NCBI GenBank assembly: GCA_002352285.1
Contig: DEIC01000002.1
Coordinates: 1 to 22,267 of the forward strand
DNA: 22,267 nucleotides
Origin: Alphaproteobacteria bacterium UBA2784
Lineage (GTDB): Bacteria; Pseudomonadota; Alphaproteobacteria; Micropepsales; Micropepsaceae
Direction: 5' to 3'
Under the pieces are notes generated by a model. The model worked only from the letters and a program-made list of their open reading frames with translations. It did not search any database and had not been told where the DNA came from. Below are positions 14,462 through 22,210 of the stretch, in pieces. Made by a program: the position numbers and the translations under genes. Position 1 is the stretch's first letter. Every line of letters begins with the position of its first letter.

Positions 14462-15697
14462 ATGAAGCCGCGCCCCAAGGTAAAGAAAGTCGTGCTCGCC
14501 TATTCCGGCGGCCTCGACACCTCTGTCATCCTGAAATGGCTGCAGACGGAATATGGCTGCGAGGTTGTCACCTTTACCGCCGATCTCGGCCAGGGCGAGG
14601 AACTGGAGCCCGCGCGCAAGAAGGCGCTGATGCTGGGCATCAAGCCCGAGAATATTTTCATCGAAGACGTGCGCGAGGAATTCGTGCGCGACTATGTTTT
14701 TCCGATGTTCCGCGCCAACGCACTCTATGAGGGGCTTTACCTTCTCGGCACATCCATTGCGCGGCCCCTGATCGCCAGAAAGCAGATCGAGATTGCAGAA
14801 AAGGTCGGCGCGGATGCTGTCGCCCATGGCGCCACCGGTAAGGGCAATGATCAGGTGCGTTTCGAGCTTGGCTATTATGCCCTGAAGCCCGACGTGAAAG
14901 TCATTGCGCCGTGGCGCGAATGGGATCTCGACAGCCGCACGAAACTCATCGCCTTTGCGGAAGCGCATCAGATTCCGATTGCAAAGGACAAGCGCGGCGA
15001 AGCGCCCTTCTCGGTTGACGCCAATCTTCTCCACTCCTCGTCCGAGGGCAAGGTGCTGGAAGATCCGGCGCTTGAAGCGGAATCGATTGTCTATCAGCGC
15101 ACCATTTCGCCGGAGGAGGCGCCCGACCGCGCCTCTATCATCGAAATCGGTTTCGAAAAGGGTGATGCGGTTTCCATTGATGGCGAGAAACTGTCGCCCG
15201 CGACGCTGCTTGCGCGCCTGAACACCCTGGGCCGCGAAAACGGCATTGGCCGTCTTGATCTTGTCGAAAACCGCTTTGTCGGCATGAAGTCGCGCGGCAT
15301 CTACGAGACGCCCGGCGGCACCATCCTTTACGCCGCCCATCGCGGCATTGAATCAATCACGCTTGATCGCGGCGCAGCGCATCTGAAAGACGAGCTGATG
15401 CCGCGTTATGCCGAGCTGATCTATAACGGCTTCTGGTTCTCGCCCGAGCGCGAGATGCTGCAGGCCGCCATCGACAAAAGCCAGGAAATGGTCAGCGGCA
15501 CGGTGCGCCTCAAGCTCTATAAGGGCAATGCGGCTGTAGTCGGCCGCAGCTCACCCCACTCGCTCTATGCCAAGACGCTGGTGACATTCGAGGAGGATGG
15601 CGGCGCCTACGACCAGAAGGACGCGGCTGGCTTCATCAAGCTGAACGCGCTGCGCCTGCGCACGCTCGCCATGCGCAAGCGCGGAAAGGTCGATTGA
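14462..15697 (+). CDS. argG: argininosuccinate synthase
   Basis: The 411-residue enzyme joins citrulline and aspartate, using ATP, to make argininosuccinate, the penultimate step of arginine synthesis. The ATP-pyrophosphatase loop AYSGGLDTS is at 13-21, followed by FTADLGQGEE, and the citrulline and aspartate-binding segments HGATGKGNDQVRFE, APWREWD and YETPGGTIL. Length and motifs are complete. It starts 97 bp after the oxygenase gene, with a GGAG ribosome site at 14449-14452, and may have its own promoter or read-through from upstream. The convergent small exported-protein gene ends only 3 bp after its stop, leaving no room for a separate terminator. Confidence 0.97.
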   Translation: MKPRPKVKKVVLAYSGGLDTSVILKWLQTEYGCEVVTFTADLGQGEELEPARKKALMLGIKPENIFIEDVREEFVRDYVFPMFRANALYEGLYLLGTSIARPLIARKQIEIAEKVGADAVAHGATGKGNDQVRFELGYYALKPDVKVIAPWREWDLDSRTKLIAFAEAHQIPIAKDKRGEAPFSVDANLLHSSSEGKVLEDPALEAESIVYQRTISPEEAPDRASIIEIGFEKGDAVSIDGEKLSPATLLARLNTLGRENGIGRLDLVENRFVGMKSRGIYETPGGTILYAAHRGIESITLDRGAAHLKDELMPRYAELIYNGFWFSPEREMLQAAIDKSQEMVSGTVRLKLYKGNAAVVGRSSPHSLYAKTLVTFEEDGGAYDQKDAAGFIKLNALRLRTLAMRKRGKVD

Positions 15698-15700
15698 GCC

Positions 15701-16030
15701 TTACGGCGTCAGCGTCAGGTAATCGGTTGCGCAGATGTCGATGCCATAGGCAATCGTCTCATCGCCGTCGGCATAGAGCGCCTTGATGTCGAACATGCAG
15801 GCGCCGCTGTCGTCGCCAACGGCGAGAACGACAGACTGTCCGGGGCGCACCTCTGGCCCGCGCAAAACGTCTTCGCCCCATTCGTCTGCCAGCGCATTCG
15901 ACACGTAAAGGCGCACGAGAGACACATCGGTCTCGTTGATGAAGCGCATGCGCTTGCTCTCGCCATGGGCGGCAGGCGTCAGCGCCGCCAGCGCCAGACC
16001 GGCAAAAATCAGGGCAAGAAATGCACGCAT
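15701..16030 (-). CDS. small exported protein of unknown function
   Basis: The product is 109 residues with a signal peptide (MRAFLALIFAGLALAAL, likely cut after AAHG). The mature part is a short beta-rich domain: MRFINETDVSLVRLYVSN, a WGEDVL segment, RPGQSVVLAVGDDSG, then CMFDIKALYADGDE, and IDICATDYLTL. The two cysteines could form a disulfide. This pattern recurs in small secreted alphaproteobacterial proteins I have seen, but I know no assigned function. It is tail to tail with argG, 3 bp apart; database hits may inherit misleading arginine-pathway names from that neighbour. Confidence 0.7.
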   Translation of the reverse strand: MRAFLALIFAGLALAALTPAAHGESKRMRFINETDVSLVRLYVSNALADEWGEDVLRGPEVRPGQSVVLAVGDDSGACMFDIKALYADGDETIAYGIDICATDYLTLTP

Positions 16031-16223
16031 GTCAGCTCATCCGTTTATGGCGGGATGGGGCCGCATAGCACAATGAAGCCCGCAAAGTCAGGGGCAGCGT
16101 CCATCCCGGAAATCCGCAGCAGGCGACCATGACTTGCCGCCGCTGAACCGGGCGTGAATGGGCAAGCCTCAGCAAAAATAACGCAATTCCAATGTGTTAA
16201 TCGCCGATTTCCGGACCGCCGCC

Positions 16224-16251
16224 TTGCAAATGCGGAAGGCCATCTTATGTT
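16224..16251 (+). promoter_or_regulatory. possible sigma-70 promoter of the TerC-family gene
   Basis: TTGCAA (16224-16229) and TATGTT (16246-16251) have a 16-bp spacer and each matches the consensus at four of six bases. The predicted start near 16258 would give a leader of about 95 nt before the ATG at 16353. Confidence 0.35.
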
Positions 16252-16280
16252 GCGACCGCTGTCCGGGCCCCTCTGGCGCC

Positions 16281-16334
16281 GGGTGACCTGCCGTGCAGGC
16301 CTGCCCGCCGCGATGTCGGACGCCATTGTCACCC
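16281..16334 (+). promoter_or_regulatory. structured leader before the TerC-family gene, possible metal-responsive RNA
   Basis: GGGTGAC (16281-16287) pairs perfectly with GTCACCC (16328-16334) and encloses two smaller possible hairpins, around GCC-GTGCA-GGC (16290-16300) and CCG-CGATGT-CGG. Genes of the TerC/Alx family often carry the yybP-ykoY manganese riboswitch in their leader, and the outer-stem plus inner-stem layout is broadly similar. I cannot recognise the conserved loop bases of that class, so this is a candidate only. The 320-bp stretch 16031-16352 otherwise holds a possible promoter and no convincing gene. Confidence 0.3.
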
Positions 16335-16352
16335 TCGCCCGGATATCAGCCC

Positions 16353-17423
16353 ATGGACGCGTTCATCGCCTTTTTTGATTCAAGCTGGCTCGGCATGCCT
16401 GTCTGGGTATGGACCGGCTTCATTGCGCTCATCCTCGCCATCATGGTGCTCGACCTTGGCGTGCTCCACCGCAAGGCGCATGAGGTGAGCTTCAAAGAGT
16501 CGATGGCGATGTCGGCGCTTTATGTCGCGATTGCACTTGGCTTCGCTGGCGTCGTCTTCTGGCTTTACAACGGCCCGGCCCCGCAGGGCTCCATTGATGC
16601 GGCCATCATCAATGCGCCAAACGAACTCGAACGCGCCTGGCTCGCCGTTGAGCTTTATCTCACCGGCTACATTGTCGAGTACACGCTGGCGATGGACAAC
16701 GTTTTTGTCATCGGCCTCATCTTCACCTATTTCGCCGTGCCGCGCATTTATCAGCACCGCGTGCTCTTCTGGGGCATCATCGGCGTGATTGTGCTGCGTG
16801 CAATCATGATCGGTCTGGGCGCCGCACTCATCGCCAATGCGGCGTGGATCCTTTACGTATTTGCGGTCTTCCTGATCGGCACCGGCATCAAGCTCCTCTT
16901 CACCGCGGGCGGCGAAAGCCCGATGACCGAGAACGGCCTGATCCGCTGGCTGCGCAACCACATGCGCGTGACCGACGGCCTGCGCGGCGAACATTTCTTT
17001 GTGCGCGAGCCCGACCCGAAAACCGGCCAGATCGTGCGCCACGCCACGCCTTTGTTTCTCTGTCTGGTGATGGTGGAGCTGGCAGACGTGATTTTCGCCA
17101 TCGACTCGGTGCCGGCGATCTTCCTGATTACGCAAGACCCCTTCCTTGTCTATACGTCGAACATCTTTGCCATCATCGGCCTGCGTGCCCTTTATTTCAC
17201 GCTCTCAGCGATGGTGCACCGCTTCCACTATCTCAAATATGCGCTGGCGCTGGTCCTGATTTTCATCGGCGCAAAAATCTTCCTCGGCGACCTTTTCCCG
17301 GGCGGCAAAGTGCCTGCCGAATTCTCGCTGGGCGTCACCTTTGCATTGCTGGCAGGCGGCATCGCCTACTCGCTGTGGAAGACGCGCGGTGACAGGTCCG
17401 GCGCCTTGAAGATTGAACAATGA
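16353..17423 (+). CDS. TerC/Alx-family integral membrane protein, probable metal (manganese) exporter
   Basis: The product is 356 residues with about nine membrane segments. Conserved acidic residues lie inside the membrane: Asp34 in MVLDLGVL, Asp115 in EYTLAMDNVFVI, Glu242 and Asp245 in VELADVIFAIDS, and Asp251. These are signatures of TerC-family proteins such as E. coli Alx, linked to manganese export and alkaline response, and to metal loading of exported enzymes in other bacteria. The ATG at 16353 gives the usual family N terminus; an earlier in-frame start at 16293 adds unlike residues. The next gene begins 12 bp after its stop with its ribosome site overlapping that stop, so translation is probably coupled. 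Tellurite resistance itself need not apply. Confidence 0.92.
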   Translation: MDAFIAFFDSSWLGMPVWVWTGFIALILAIMVLDLGVLHRKAHEVSFKESMAMSALYVAIALGFAGVVFWLYNGPAPQGSIDAAIINAPNELERAWLAVELYLTGYIVEYTLAMDNVFVIGLIFTYFAVPRIYQHRVLFWGIIGVIVLRAIMIGLGAALIANAAWILYVFAVFLIGTGIKLLFTAGGESPMTENGLIRWLRNHMRVTDGLRGEHFFVREPDPKTGQIVRHATPLFLCLVMVELADVIFAIDSVPAIFLITQDPFLVYTSNIFAIIGLRALYFTLSAMVHRFHYLKYALALVLIFIGAKIFLGDLFPGGKVPAEFSLGVTFALLAGGIAYSLWKTRGDRSGALKIEQ

Positions 17424-17434
17424 GGAGCCGGCCG

Positions 17435-18121
17435 ATGATCGCAAAAGACATCATGAGTGCGCCCGCAATCACCATCAGCCCTGATGCAACAGTGCTTGAA
17501 GCGGCACGTCTGATGCTGGAACACCGCATCTCCGGTCTGCCCGTGACTGACGCAAGCGGAGCGCTGGTCGGAATGATTACCCAGGGCGACCTCATGCGCC
17601 GCACCGAGATTGGCGCGGTCAAGCGGCCATCGTGGTGGCTTCGCCTCTTCACCAGTGACGGCGCCATGGCAGCCGACTATGCCCGGGCGCATGGCCGCTT
17701 CGTTCGCGAAGTGATGAGCCGTTCGATCATTGCGGTCGAGGAGACGGCCAGCGTTGCGCGGGTGGCCGAGCTTTTGGACCAGCTCGGGGTCAAGCGATTG
17801 CCTGTCGTCAGTGGCAGACGCCTGACCGGCATCGTGTCGCGCCACGACCTGCTGAAGGCGCTGATCGCCGCCCCGACAGCGCCTGCACCAGCTTCCGCCT
17901 ACTCTGACGCCGCAATTGCCAGCGCCATCCGGGCCGCCATGGCAGACGCTGCCTGGATTGATCAGGCCCAGATTGTTGTCGTGGTTGCGGCTGGCACAGC
18001 AAGGCTTGAGGGCCGCGTGAGCACGACAAGCCAGCATCTGGCCCTGCGGACGCTCGTCGAGAACACGCCGGGCGTGGCCGCAATTGATGATCGCGTGACT
18101 GTGGGTTCAAGCCCTGCCTAA
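17435..18121 (+). CDS. CBS-pair protein with C-terminal BON domain
   Basis: The product is 228 residues: a CBS domain at about 1-55 (SPDATVLEAARLMLEH, HRISGLPVTD), a linker with a WWLRLF patch, a second CBS domain at about 88-148 (GVKRLPVV, GIVSRHDLL), then a BON domain at about 158-225 (ARLEGRVSTTSQHLAL, TPGVAAIDDRV). CBS pairs bind adenine nucleotides and gate enzymes or transporters; BON domains often bind phospholipid or other proteins. No signal peptide is present, so it is likely cytoplasmic. The ATG at 17435 has GAGGAG seven bases upstream; an ATG at 17420 overlaps the TerC stop. Close spacing suggests it modulates the TerC protein, an inference. Its 3' end overlaps folD by 4 bp. Confidence 0.88.
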   Translation: MIAKDIMSAPAITISPDATVLEAARLMLEHRISGLPVTDASGALVGMITQGDLMRRTEIGAVKRPSWWLRLFTSDGAMAADYARAHGRFVREVMSRSIIAVEETASVARVAELLDQLGVKRLPVVSGRRLTGIVSRHDLLKALIAAPTAPAPASAYSDAAIASAIRAAMADAAWIDQAQIVVVVAAGTARLEGRVSTTSQHLALRTLVENTPGVAAIDDRVTVGSSPA

Positions 18122-19005
18122 ATCCCCGCAGGCACAGCTACCCCGCGCTGGCGGCAGGCTGCGATCAGCGTATTGCGCAGAAGGCACGCAATCGTCATCG
18201 GCCCGACACCGCCGGGAACCGGCGTGATGGCCGCGGCAATTTCTTTGGCCTCGCCAAACGCCACATCACCCACCAGCTTTGTCTTGCCATCGGGCAGCGC
18301 GATGCGGTTCATGCCGACATCAATCACGATGGCGCCGGGCTTCACCCAGTCGCCGCGCACCATGTCGGGCCTGCCGACCGCGGCGACCAGAATGTCGGCG
18401 CTGCGGCACACGGCGGCAAGATCGCGCGTGCGCGAATGCGCCAGCGTGACGGTCGCATTGGCATTGGTCAGAAGTGTCGCCATCGGCTTGCCGACAAGGA
18501 TCGAGCGCCCGACAACGACGGCATGAAGCCCTGAAATGTCGGCGCGCTGGTCAGCAATCAGCATCATGCAGCCCTGCGGCGTGCATGACACAAGGCCGTC
18601 GCGCCCGGCCACCAGAAGCCCGGCATTGGTGGCCGTCAGGCCATCAACATCTTTTGCGGGATTGAGCGCATCCAGAATGGCTTCCTGCCGCACCTGTTTG
18701 GGCACCGGAAACTGCACCAGAATGCCATGCACATCGCGGTCATTGTTGAGCGCCGCAACGCGTGCCAGCACCTGATCCTCGCTTGCATCGGCCGGCAGTT
18801 TGAACTCCAGCGCATGAAAGCCGACTTCACGCGCAGCAATGCCCTTGTTGCGCACATAGACTTCGCTGGCCGGATCATGGCCCACCAGCACAACGGCAAG
18901 CCCCGGCACAAAACCATGGGCGGCCTTAAGTTGCGCCGTCGCAGCGCCAAGGCGCCCGCGCAATCCGGCCGCAAAGGCCTTGCCGTCTATCAGTGAAGCG
19001 CTCAT
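18118..19005 (-). CDS. folD: bifunctional methylenetetrahydrofolate dehydrogenase/cyclohydrolase
   Basis: The 295-residue enzyme interconverts methylene-, methenyl- and formyl-tetrahydrofolate, supplying one-carbon units. Catalytic Tyr50 and Lys54 (YVRNK), Gln98 and Asp121 (KDVDG) fall at the same numbers as in E. coli FolD. Further motifs are HGILVQFP, where many family members have QLPLP, the cofactor segment VVGRSILVGKP, and TPVPGGVGPMT. Its start overlaps the stop of the DUF167 gene by ATGA, so folD is the last gene of a YggT-DUF167-folD unit. The 3' end overlaps the convergent CBS-BON gene by 4 bp. Confidence 0.96.
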   Translation of the reverse strand: MSASLIDGKAFAAGLRGRLGAATAQLKAAHGFVPGLAVVLVGHDPASEVYVRNKGIAAREVGFHALEFKLPADASEDQVLARVAALNNDRDVHGILVQFPVPKQVRQEAILDALNPAKDVDGLTATNAGLLVAGRDGLVSCTPQGCMMLIADQRADISGLHAVVVGRSILVGKPMATLLTNANATVTLAHSRTRDLAAVCRSADILVAAVGRPDMVRGDWVKPGAIVIDVGMNRIALPDGKTKLVGDVAFGEAKEIAAAITPVPGGVGPMTIACLLRNTLIAACRQRGVAVPAGI

Positions 19006-19319
19006 GGCTCACCCTTCGTGATTTCGTTGGCCCGCAAAAGCAGGGCGCGGGAATCGCCCGCAATCAGAAACCGCTTGATGCGCGCGGTCGCGCCCTGCTG
19101 CAAGACCACATTGCGGCGTGCGACACCAAAGGCATCCGCAAGCAGAGCGATGATCGCGTCATTGGCGCGGCCATCTTCCGGCGGGGCCGAAACGCGGACG
19201 TCGAGCATGTCATTGCCGGCAGCATCCTTGCGCAAGCCCCCGATCATTGCGCGCCGCGCGCCGGGCGTTGCACGCACATGGAGCATGATCCCCTGATCGC
19301 AGGGCTGGGCTGCCGCCAT
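19002..19319 (-). CDS. DUF167 (YggU-like) family protein
   Basis: The product is 105 residues from the ATG at 19317-19319; a GTG one codon earlier would touch the YggT stop. LHVRATPGARR, RVSAPPEDGRANDAIIALLADAFG and the IKRFLIAGDSR ending are standard DUF167 features. The function is unresolved. Tight linkage to the YggT gene is common across bacteria, and the 4-bp ATGA overlap with folD indicates one transcript. Confidence 0.9.
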   Translation of the reverse strand: MAAAQPCDQGIMLHVRATPGARRAMIGGLRKDAAGNDMLDVRVSAPPEDGRANDAIIALLADAFGVARRNVVLQQGATARIKRFLIAGDSRALLLRANEITKGEP

Positions 19320-19322
19320 CAC

Positions 19323-19625
19323 CTAGGTGATGATCCAGTAGAAGAGCTGCCAGAAATACATGCGCACCACATAGACCAGCAGCAAGAGCACCAGCGGCGA
19401 GAAATCAATCCCGCCCATCGGTGGCAACAGGCGCCTGATCGGTCGCAACAGCGGCGTCAGAACACGCTCGGTCGTCAGCCGGATCGTATAGACGATCTGG
19501 TTGCGCGTATTGACGACATTGAAGTTGATGAGCCAGCTCATCACCACATCGATGATGATGAGCGCAATCAGGACGCCAAACAGCACATCGACGGCCCAGA
19601 AGATGGGGTAAAGCGGATGACCCAT
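19323..19625 (-). CDS. YggT-family inner-membrane protein
   Basis: The product is 100 residues with two strong hydrophobic regions (about 9-33 and 75-97) flanking a basic loop, LLRPIRRLLPPMGGIDFSP, the hallmark of YggT proteins. Family members have been linked to osmotic protection and membrane-protein placement, without a firm biochemical role. It is first in the YggT-DUF167-folD unit, and its stop adjoins the next start. Its upstream region shares the 174-bp gap with the tRNA promoter on the other strand. Confidence 0.9.
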   Translation of the reverse strand: MGHPLYPIFWAVDVLFGVLIALIIIDVVMSWLINFNVVNTRNQIVYTIRLTTERVLTPLLRPIRRLLPPMGGIDFSPLVLLLLVYVVRMYFWQLFYWIIT

Positions 19626-19748
19626 GGCAAGGCTACTCCTTCGTCCGGGAAGGCCTGAGGCAGCGCCGCGCGCGCCACCCGGCAGGGCAGGTTGCCCCGC
19701 TTCTACCGACGAGCCGCGCCCGAGGGCAACAGCCCAGTTCTGATGCGC

Positions 19749-19777
19749 TTGACCTTGCCCGCGCCCGCGCCTAGAAA
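19749..19777 (+). promoter_or_regulatory. sigma-70 promoter of tRNA-Ala
   Basis: TTGACC (19749-19754) and TAGAAA (19772-19777) are separated by exactly 17 bp, a strong match. Transcription would begin near 19784, about 15 bp before the mature tRNA. Confidence 0.7.
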
Positions 19778-19799
19778 CCGCCGTCCGCCAAGCGGGATT

Positions 19800-19875
19800 G
19801 GGGCTGTAGCTCAGTTGGGAGAGCGCCTCGTTCGCAATGAGGAGGTCAGCGGTTCGATTCCGCTCAGCTCCACCA
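19800..19875 (+). tRNA. tRNA-Ala (anticodon CGC)
   Basis: A full 76-base cloverleaf is visible. The acceptor arms are GGGGCTG and CAGCTCC, with one G-T pair. The D-arm region holds GCTCAGTTGGGAGAGC, the anticodon arm is CCTCG-TTCGCAA-TGAGG with anticodon CGC at 19833-19835, and the T loop is GGTTCGATTCC. The CCA end is encoded. It decodes GCG, a frequent alanine codon in this GC-rich DNA. A T run (TGGTTTTTTC) about 35-40 bp downstream may end the transcript, although the hairpin before it is weak. Confidence 0.97.
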
Positions 19876-19992
19876 AGACCGCAGGCGCGCCCAATCCATT
19901 GAAATAACTGGTTTTTTCACAATCACGTGCGGATGGACCGCTTCCACCCGGGCCGCAACCATTTCTTGAGGCCCGCCTGCCAGACTGGGCCG

Positions 19993-20433
19993 ATGACCCG
20001 GTTTCTTGCCATCCTGCTGGCCTCGGCAATGCTGGCCCTTGCAACCCCATCTGCCCTTGCGGCGGGCGGCGGCGGTGAAAGCGGCGGCGCGCGCGCGCCG
20101 CGCAAATTCACCACTGCGGAATCCTATGTCGTCGTGCTGCCCTTTGCGATCTCGATCATCGAGCGCAACCGCGTGAAGGGCATTTTCATTGTCGAGTTCG
20201 GCATTGACGTACCCGACGCCGAGTTGCGCGCCAGGGCCGAAGAGATCATGCCCCGCCTGCGCGATGCCTGGCTGCGCACGTTGAGCCTTTATGGCCAGAC
20301 CATGCTGCGCACCGACCGTCAGGCCGACATCGACAGCCTGTCTGCGCGGCTTCAGACCGCAACCAATCAGGGACTGGGTGCCGAAGGCGCGCGTGTTCTG
20401 ATGATGCAGGCCGTGGTGCGCAAGAGCATCTGA
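19993..20433 (+). CDS. small exported or membrane-anchored protein, FliL-like features
   Basis: The product is 146 residues, starting at the ATG at 19993 (MTRFLAILLASAM), a signal peptide ending near SALAA and followed by a Gly-rich linker GGGGESGG. The body shows YVVVLPFAISIIER, VKGIFIVEFGIDVPD, and IMPRLRDAWLRTLSLYG. The order (a beta strand, a VEFGIDV strand, then an MPRLRDA helix) resembles FliL-type proteins, which help power flagellar stators, but no flagellar genes lie here. I treat it as a conserved protein of unknown function. It begins about 120 bp after the tRNA gene and ends 3 bp before the convergent dehydrogenase gene. Confidence 0.7.
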   Translation: MTRFLAILLASAMLALATPSALAAGGGGESGGARAPRKFTTAESYVVVLPFAISIIERNRVKGIFIVEFGIDVPDAELRARAEEIMPRLRDAWLRTLSLYGQTMLRTDRQADIDSLSARLQTATNQGLGAEGARVLMMQAVVRKSI

Positions 20434-20436
20434 CGC

Positions 20437-21225
20437 CTACATCGCGCTGATGCCGCCATCGATCTTGAGTTCAGCGCCGGTCATGAATTTTGACTCATCC
20501 GAGGCGAGATAGACCGCCGCATAGGCGATGTCCTTCGGCTCGCCAATATGGCCCAGCGGCACCTGCCGCCCCAGCTTGGCATAGGCCTCATCCTTGCCCA
20601 GATGCGACACCAGCCCGTCGAGAATGGGCGTCGCAATGAACACCGGATGGATCGAGTTGGAGCGGATGCCATAGCCGCGCCGCGCACAATGCAGCGCGAC
20701 AGATTTCGAAAGATGCCGCACCGCCGCCTTAGCCGAATTATAGGCCGCCATGTTGTGGCCCGCGATGATGCCCGAGATCGACGAGATGTTGATGATCGAG
20801 CCGCCAAGCCCGCTTGCCTTCACCGTGCGCGCCATCAGCGGAATGGCAAACTTGCAGCCATAAAAGACGCCATCAAGATCGATGGCATGCACCTTGCGCC
20901 ACTCTTCGACGGAAATGTCTTCAACCGTCTTGGAAAGGCCGATGCCGGCGTTGTTCACCAGCACATGCAGCCCGCCAAACGCCTTTTCGGCATCGGCCAG
21001 CACATCCTGCCAGGCTTGTGGATCGGTCACGTCATGCTTGAGCGCGACGGCGGCCTTGGGATGCGCTGCATTGATGGAGGCGGCGATTTTTTCAGCGCCC
21101 GCCGCATTGATGTCGGTCAGCACGACGCGCGCGCCTTCGTCGGCAAACATGCGCGACATCGCCTCGCCCAGACCCTGGGCAGCGCCTGTCACGAGGGCAA
21201 TTTTTCCGTGAAGCCGGTTGGCCAT
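20437..21225 (-). CDS. short-chain dehydrogenase/reductase (hydroxysteroid or cyclic alcohol type)
   Basis: The 262-residue classical SDR has the cofactor loop TGAAQGLG (13-20), Asp38 after the second strand, which favours NAD, NNAG (91-94), and the active site Ser149, Tyr162 and Lys166 (YNSAK). The C terminus is the usual LKIDGGISAM. HPVFIATPILDG near the substrate lobe resembles 3-alpha/20-beta-hydroxysteroid and cyclohexanol dehydrogenases, but SDR substrates cannot be read from sequence. The ATG at 21225 has AGGAG seven bases upstream; a TTG two codons earlier is less likely. The next gene upstream on the same strand is another SDR, 40 bp away, so the two may be co-transcribed. Confidence 0.88.
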   Translation of the reverse strand: MANRLHGKIALVTGAAQGLGEAMSRMFADEGARVVLTDINAAGAEKIAASINAAHPKAAVALKHDVTDPQAWQDVLADAEKAFGGLHVLVNNAGIGLSKTVEDISVEEWRKVHAIDLDGVFYGCKFAIPLMARTVKASGLGGSIINISSISGIIAGHNMAAYNSAKAAVRHLSKSVALHCARRGYGIRSNSIHPVFIATPILDGLVSHLGKDEAYAKLGRQVPLGHIGEPKDIAYAAVYLASDESKFMTGAELKIDGGISAM

Positions 21226-21265
21226 CCTCAACTCCTGTCATGCCGGATATGGATGGCCTATCGGA

Positions 21266-22060
21266 TCAGCTTTGCAGGCTGCGCACAAGTTTGAGACCCA
21301 TGCCCGTAGGCGTCACCCGTGTGGCCCCGACCATCATCTTGGTCATCAGACCCGGGATCTCGACCCGCTTGCCCTCCCGGAACGCGCGATAGGAAATCTG
21401 CGCGCAGCGTTTGGCGCTCATGGGCCGCGCCATCTTGAGAAGTTTGGCGTCCTGCATCTTGGCGGCATCCTGAAAGCCGGTCGCAACCGGACCGGGGCAG
21501 ATGGCCGTGATGCGCACGCCCGTGCCGCGCATTTCCTCCCACAGCGCCTCGGTCAGCGACAGCACATAGGCTTTCGAGGCGTAATAGGCAGCCATGAAGG
21601 GGCCGGGCATGAAGGCGGCACTCGAGGCGATGTTCATGACGCCGCCGCGCCTGGCCTTGACCATGGCCGGCAGAAAGGTGCGGGTGAGTTCCGTCAGCGC
21701 CCTGATGTTGAGATCAACAAGCTGCATGAGGCGGGCTTCATCAGCCTCCGCAAAGGGGCCGAGCATGCCAAACCCCGCATTGTTGACGAGCACATCGCAC
21801 GCCATGCCCTTGGCTTCGAGATCGCTCTTGAGTTTTGCAGCAGCGCCCGGCTTGGCCAGATCCATGGGCAGCGCAATCGCCTTGACGCCATGCGCCTTGG
21901 AAAGATCCGCCGCCGCCTTTGTCAGCGCGTCCGCCGAACGCGCCACGAGCACCAGATCGTAACCGTCAGCGGCAAAGAGCGCGGCCAGCTCCAGCCCGAT
22001 GCCGCCGGATGCCCCGGTAATGACAGCCGTCTGCCCCGCGCCGCGCTTCTTCGATGCCAT
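21266..22060 (-). CDS. short-chain dehydrogenase, DltE/YqjQ-like branch
   Basis: The product is 264 residues. The cofactor loop TGASGGIG is at 15-22, Arg41 at the end of the second strand favours NADP, NNAG is near 93-96, and the active site is Ser146, Tyr159 and Lys163 (YYASK). VLSLTEALWEEMRGTGVRITAICPGPVATGF is divided as usual for the COG0300 branch, which holds many enzymes of unknown substrate. The ATG at 22060 is preferred over the longer frame to 22222, because MASKKRGAGQTAVITGASG is a normal N terminus and a GGGGAG site lies upstream. The gene-free DNA before it ends in a REP-like repeat. Confidence 0.87.
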   Translation of the reverse strand: MASKKRGAGQTAVITGASGGIGLELAALFAADGYDLVLVARSADALTKAAADLSKAHGVKAIALPMDLAKPGAAAKLKSDLEAKGMACDVLVNNAGFGMLGPFAEADEARLMQLVDLNIRALTELTRTFLPAMVKARRGGVMNIASSAAFMPGPFMAAYYASKAYVLSLTEALWEEMRGTGVRITAICPGPVATGFQDAAKMQDAKLLKMARPMSAKRCAQISYRAFREGKRVEIPGLMTKMMVGATRVTPTGMGLKLVRSLQS

Positions 22061-22210
22061 GATGCGTATCTCCCCTGCGTTAATGCCCGTGCTGGTATCC
22101 GTATTGATTGCTGACCATAGCATGGCACGGAGCGGGAGCGTTGTCGTTTTGGCCGAAGCTGAATTCGTCGCTCTCCTCCAAGAAACTATCGCATGCACAT
22201 ATCTCTTCCA

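Noticed and set aside
13291..14478. 395-residue open frame antisense to the oxygenase gene
   Set aside because: The opposite strand carries a complete 2OG oxygenase with all its ligands, and the antisense translation is low-complexity and basic without recognisable domains.
14162..15340. 392-residue open frame antisense to argG
   Set aside because: It overlaps a certain argG and the end of the oxygenase gene and has no recognisable motif.
16154..16378. 74-residue open frame over the TerC leader
   Set aside because: It runs through the promoter, the leader hairpin and the TerC start, has no good ribosome site and no recognisable sequence.
21218..22114. 298-residue open frame antisense to the last SDR gene
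   Set aside because: It is His/Arg-rich shadow translation; the SDR on the minus strand has complete catalytic motifs.
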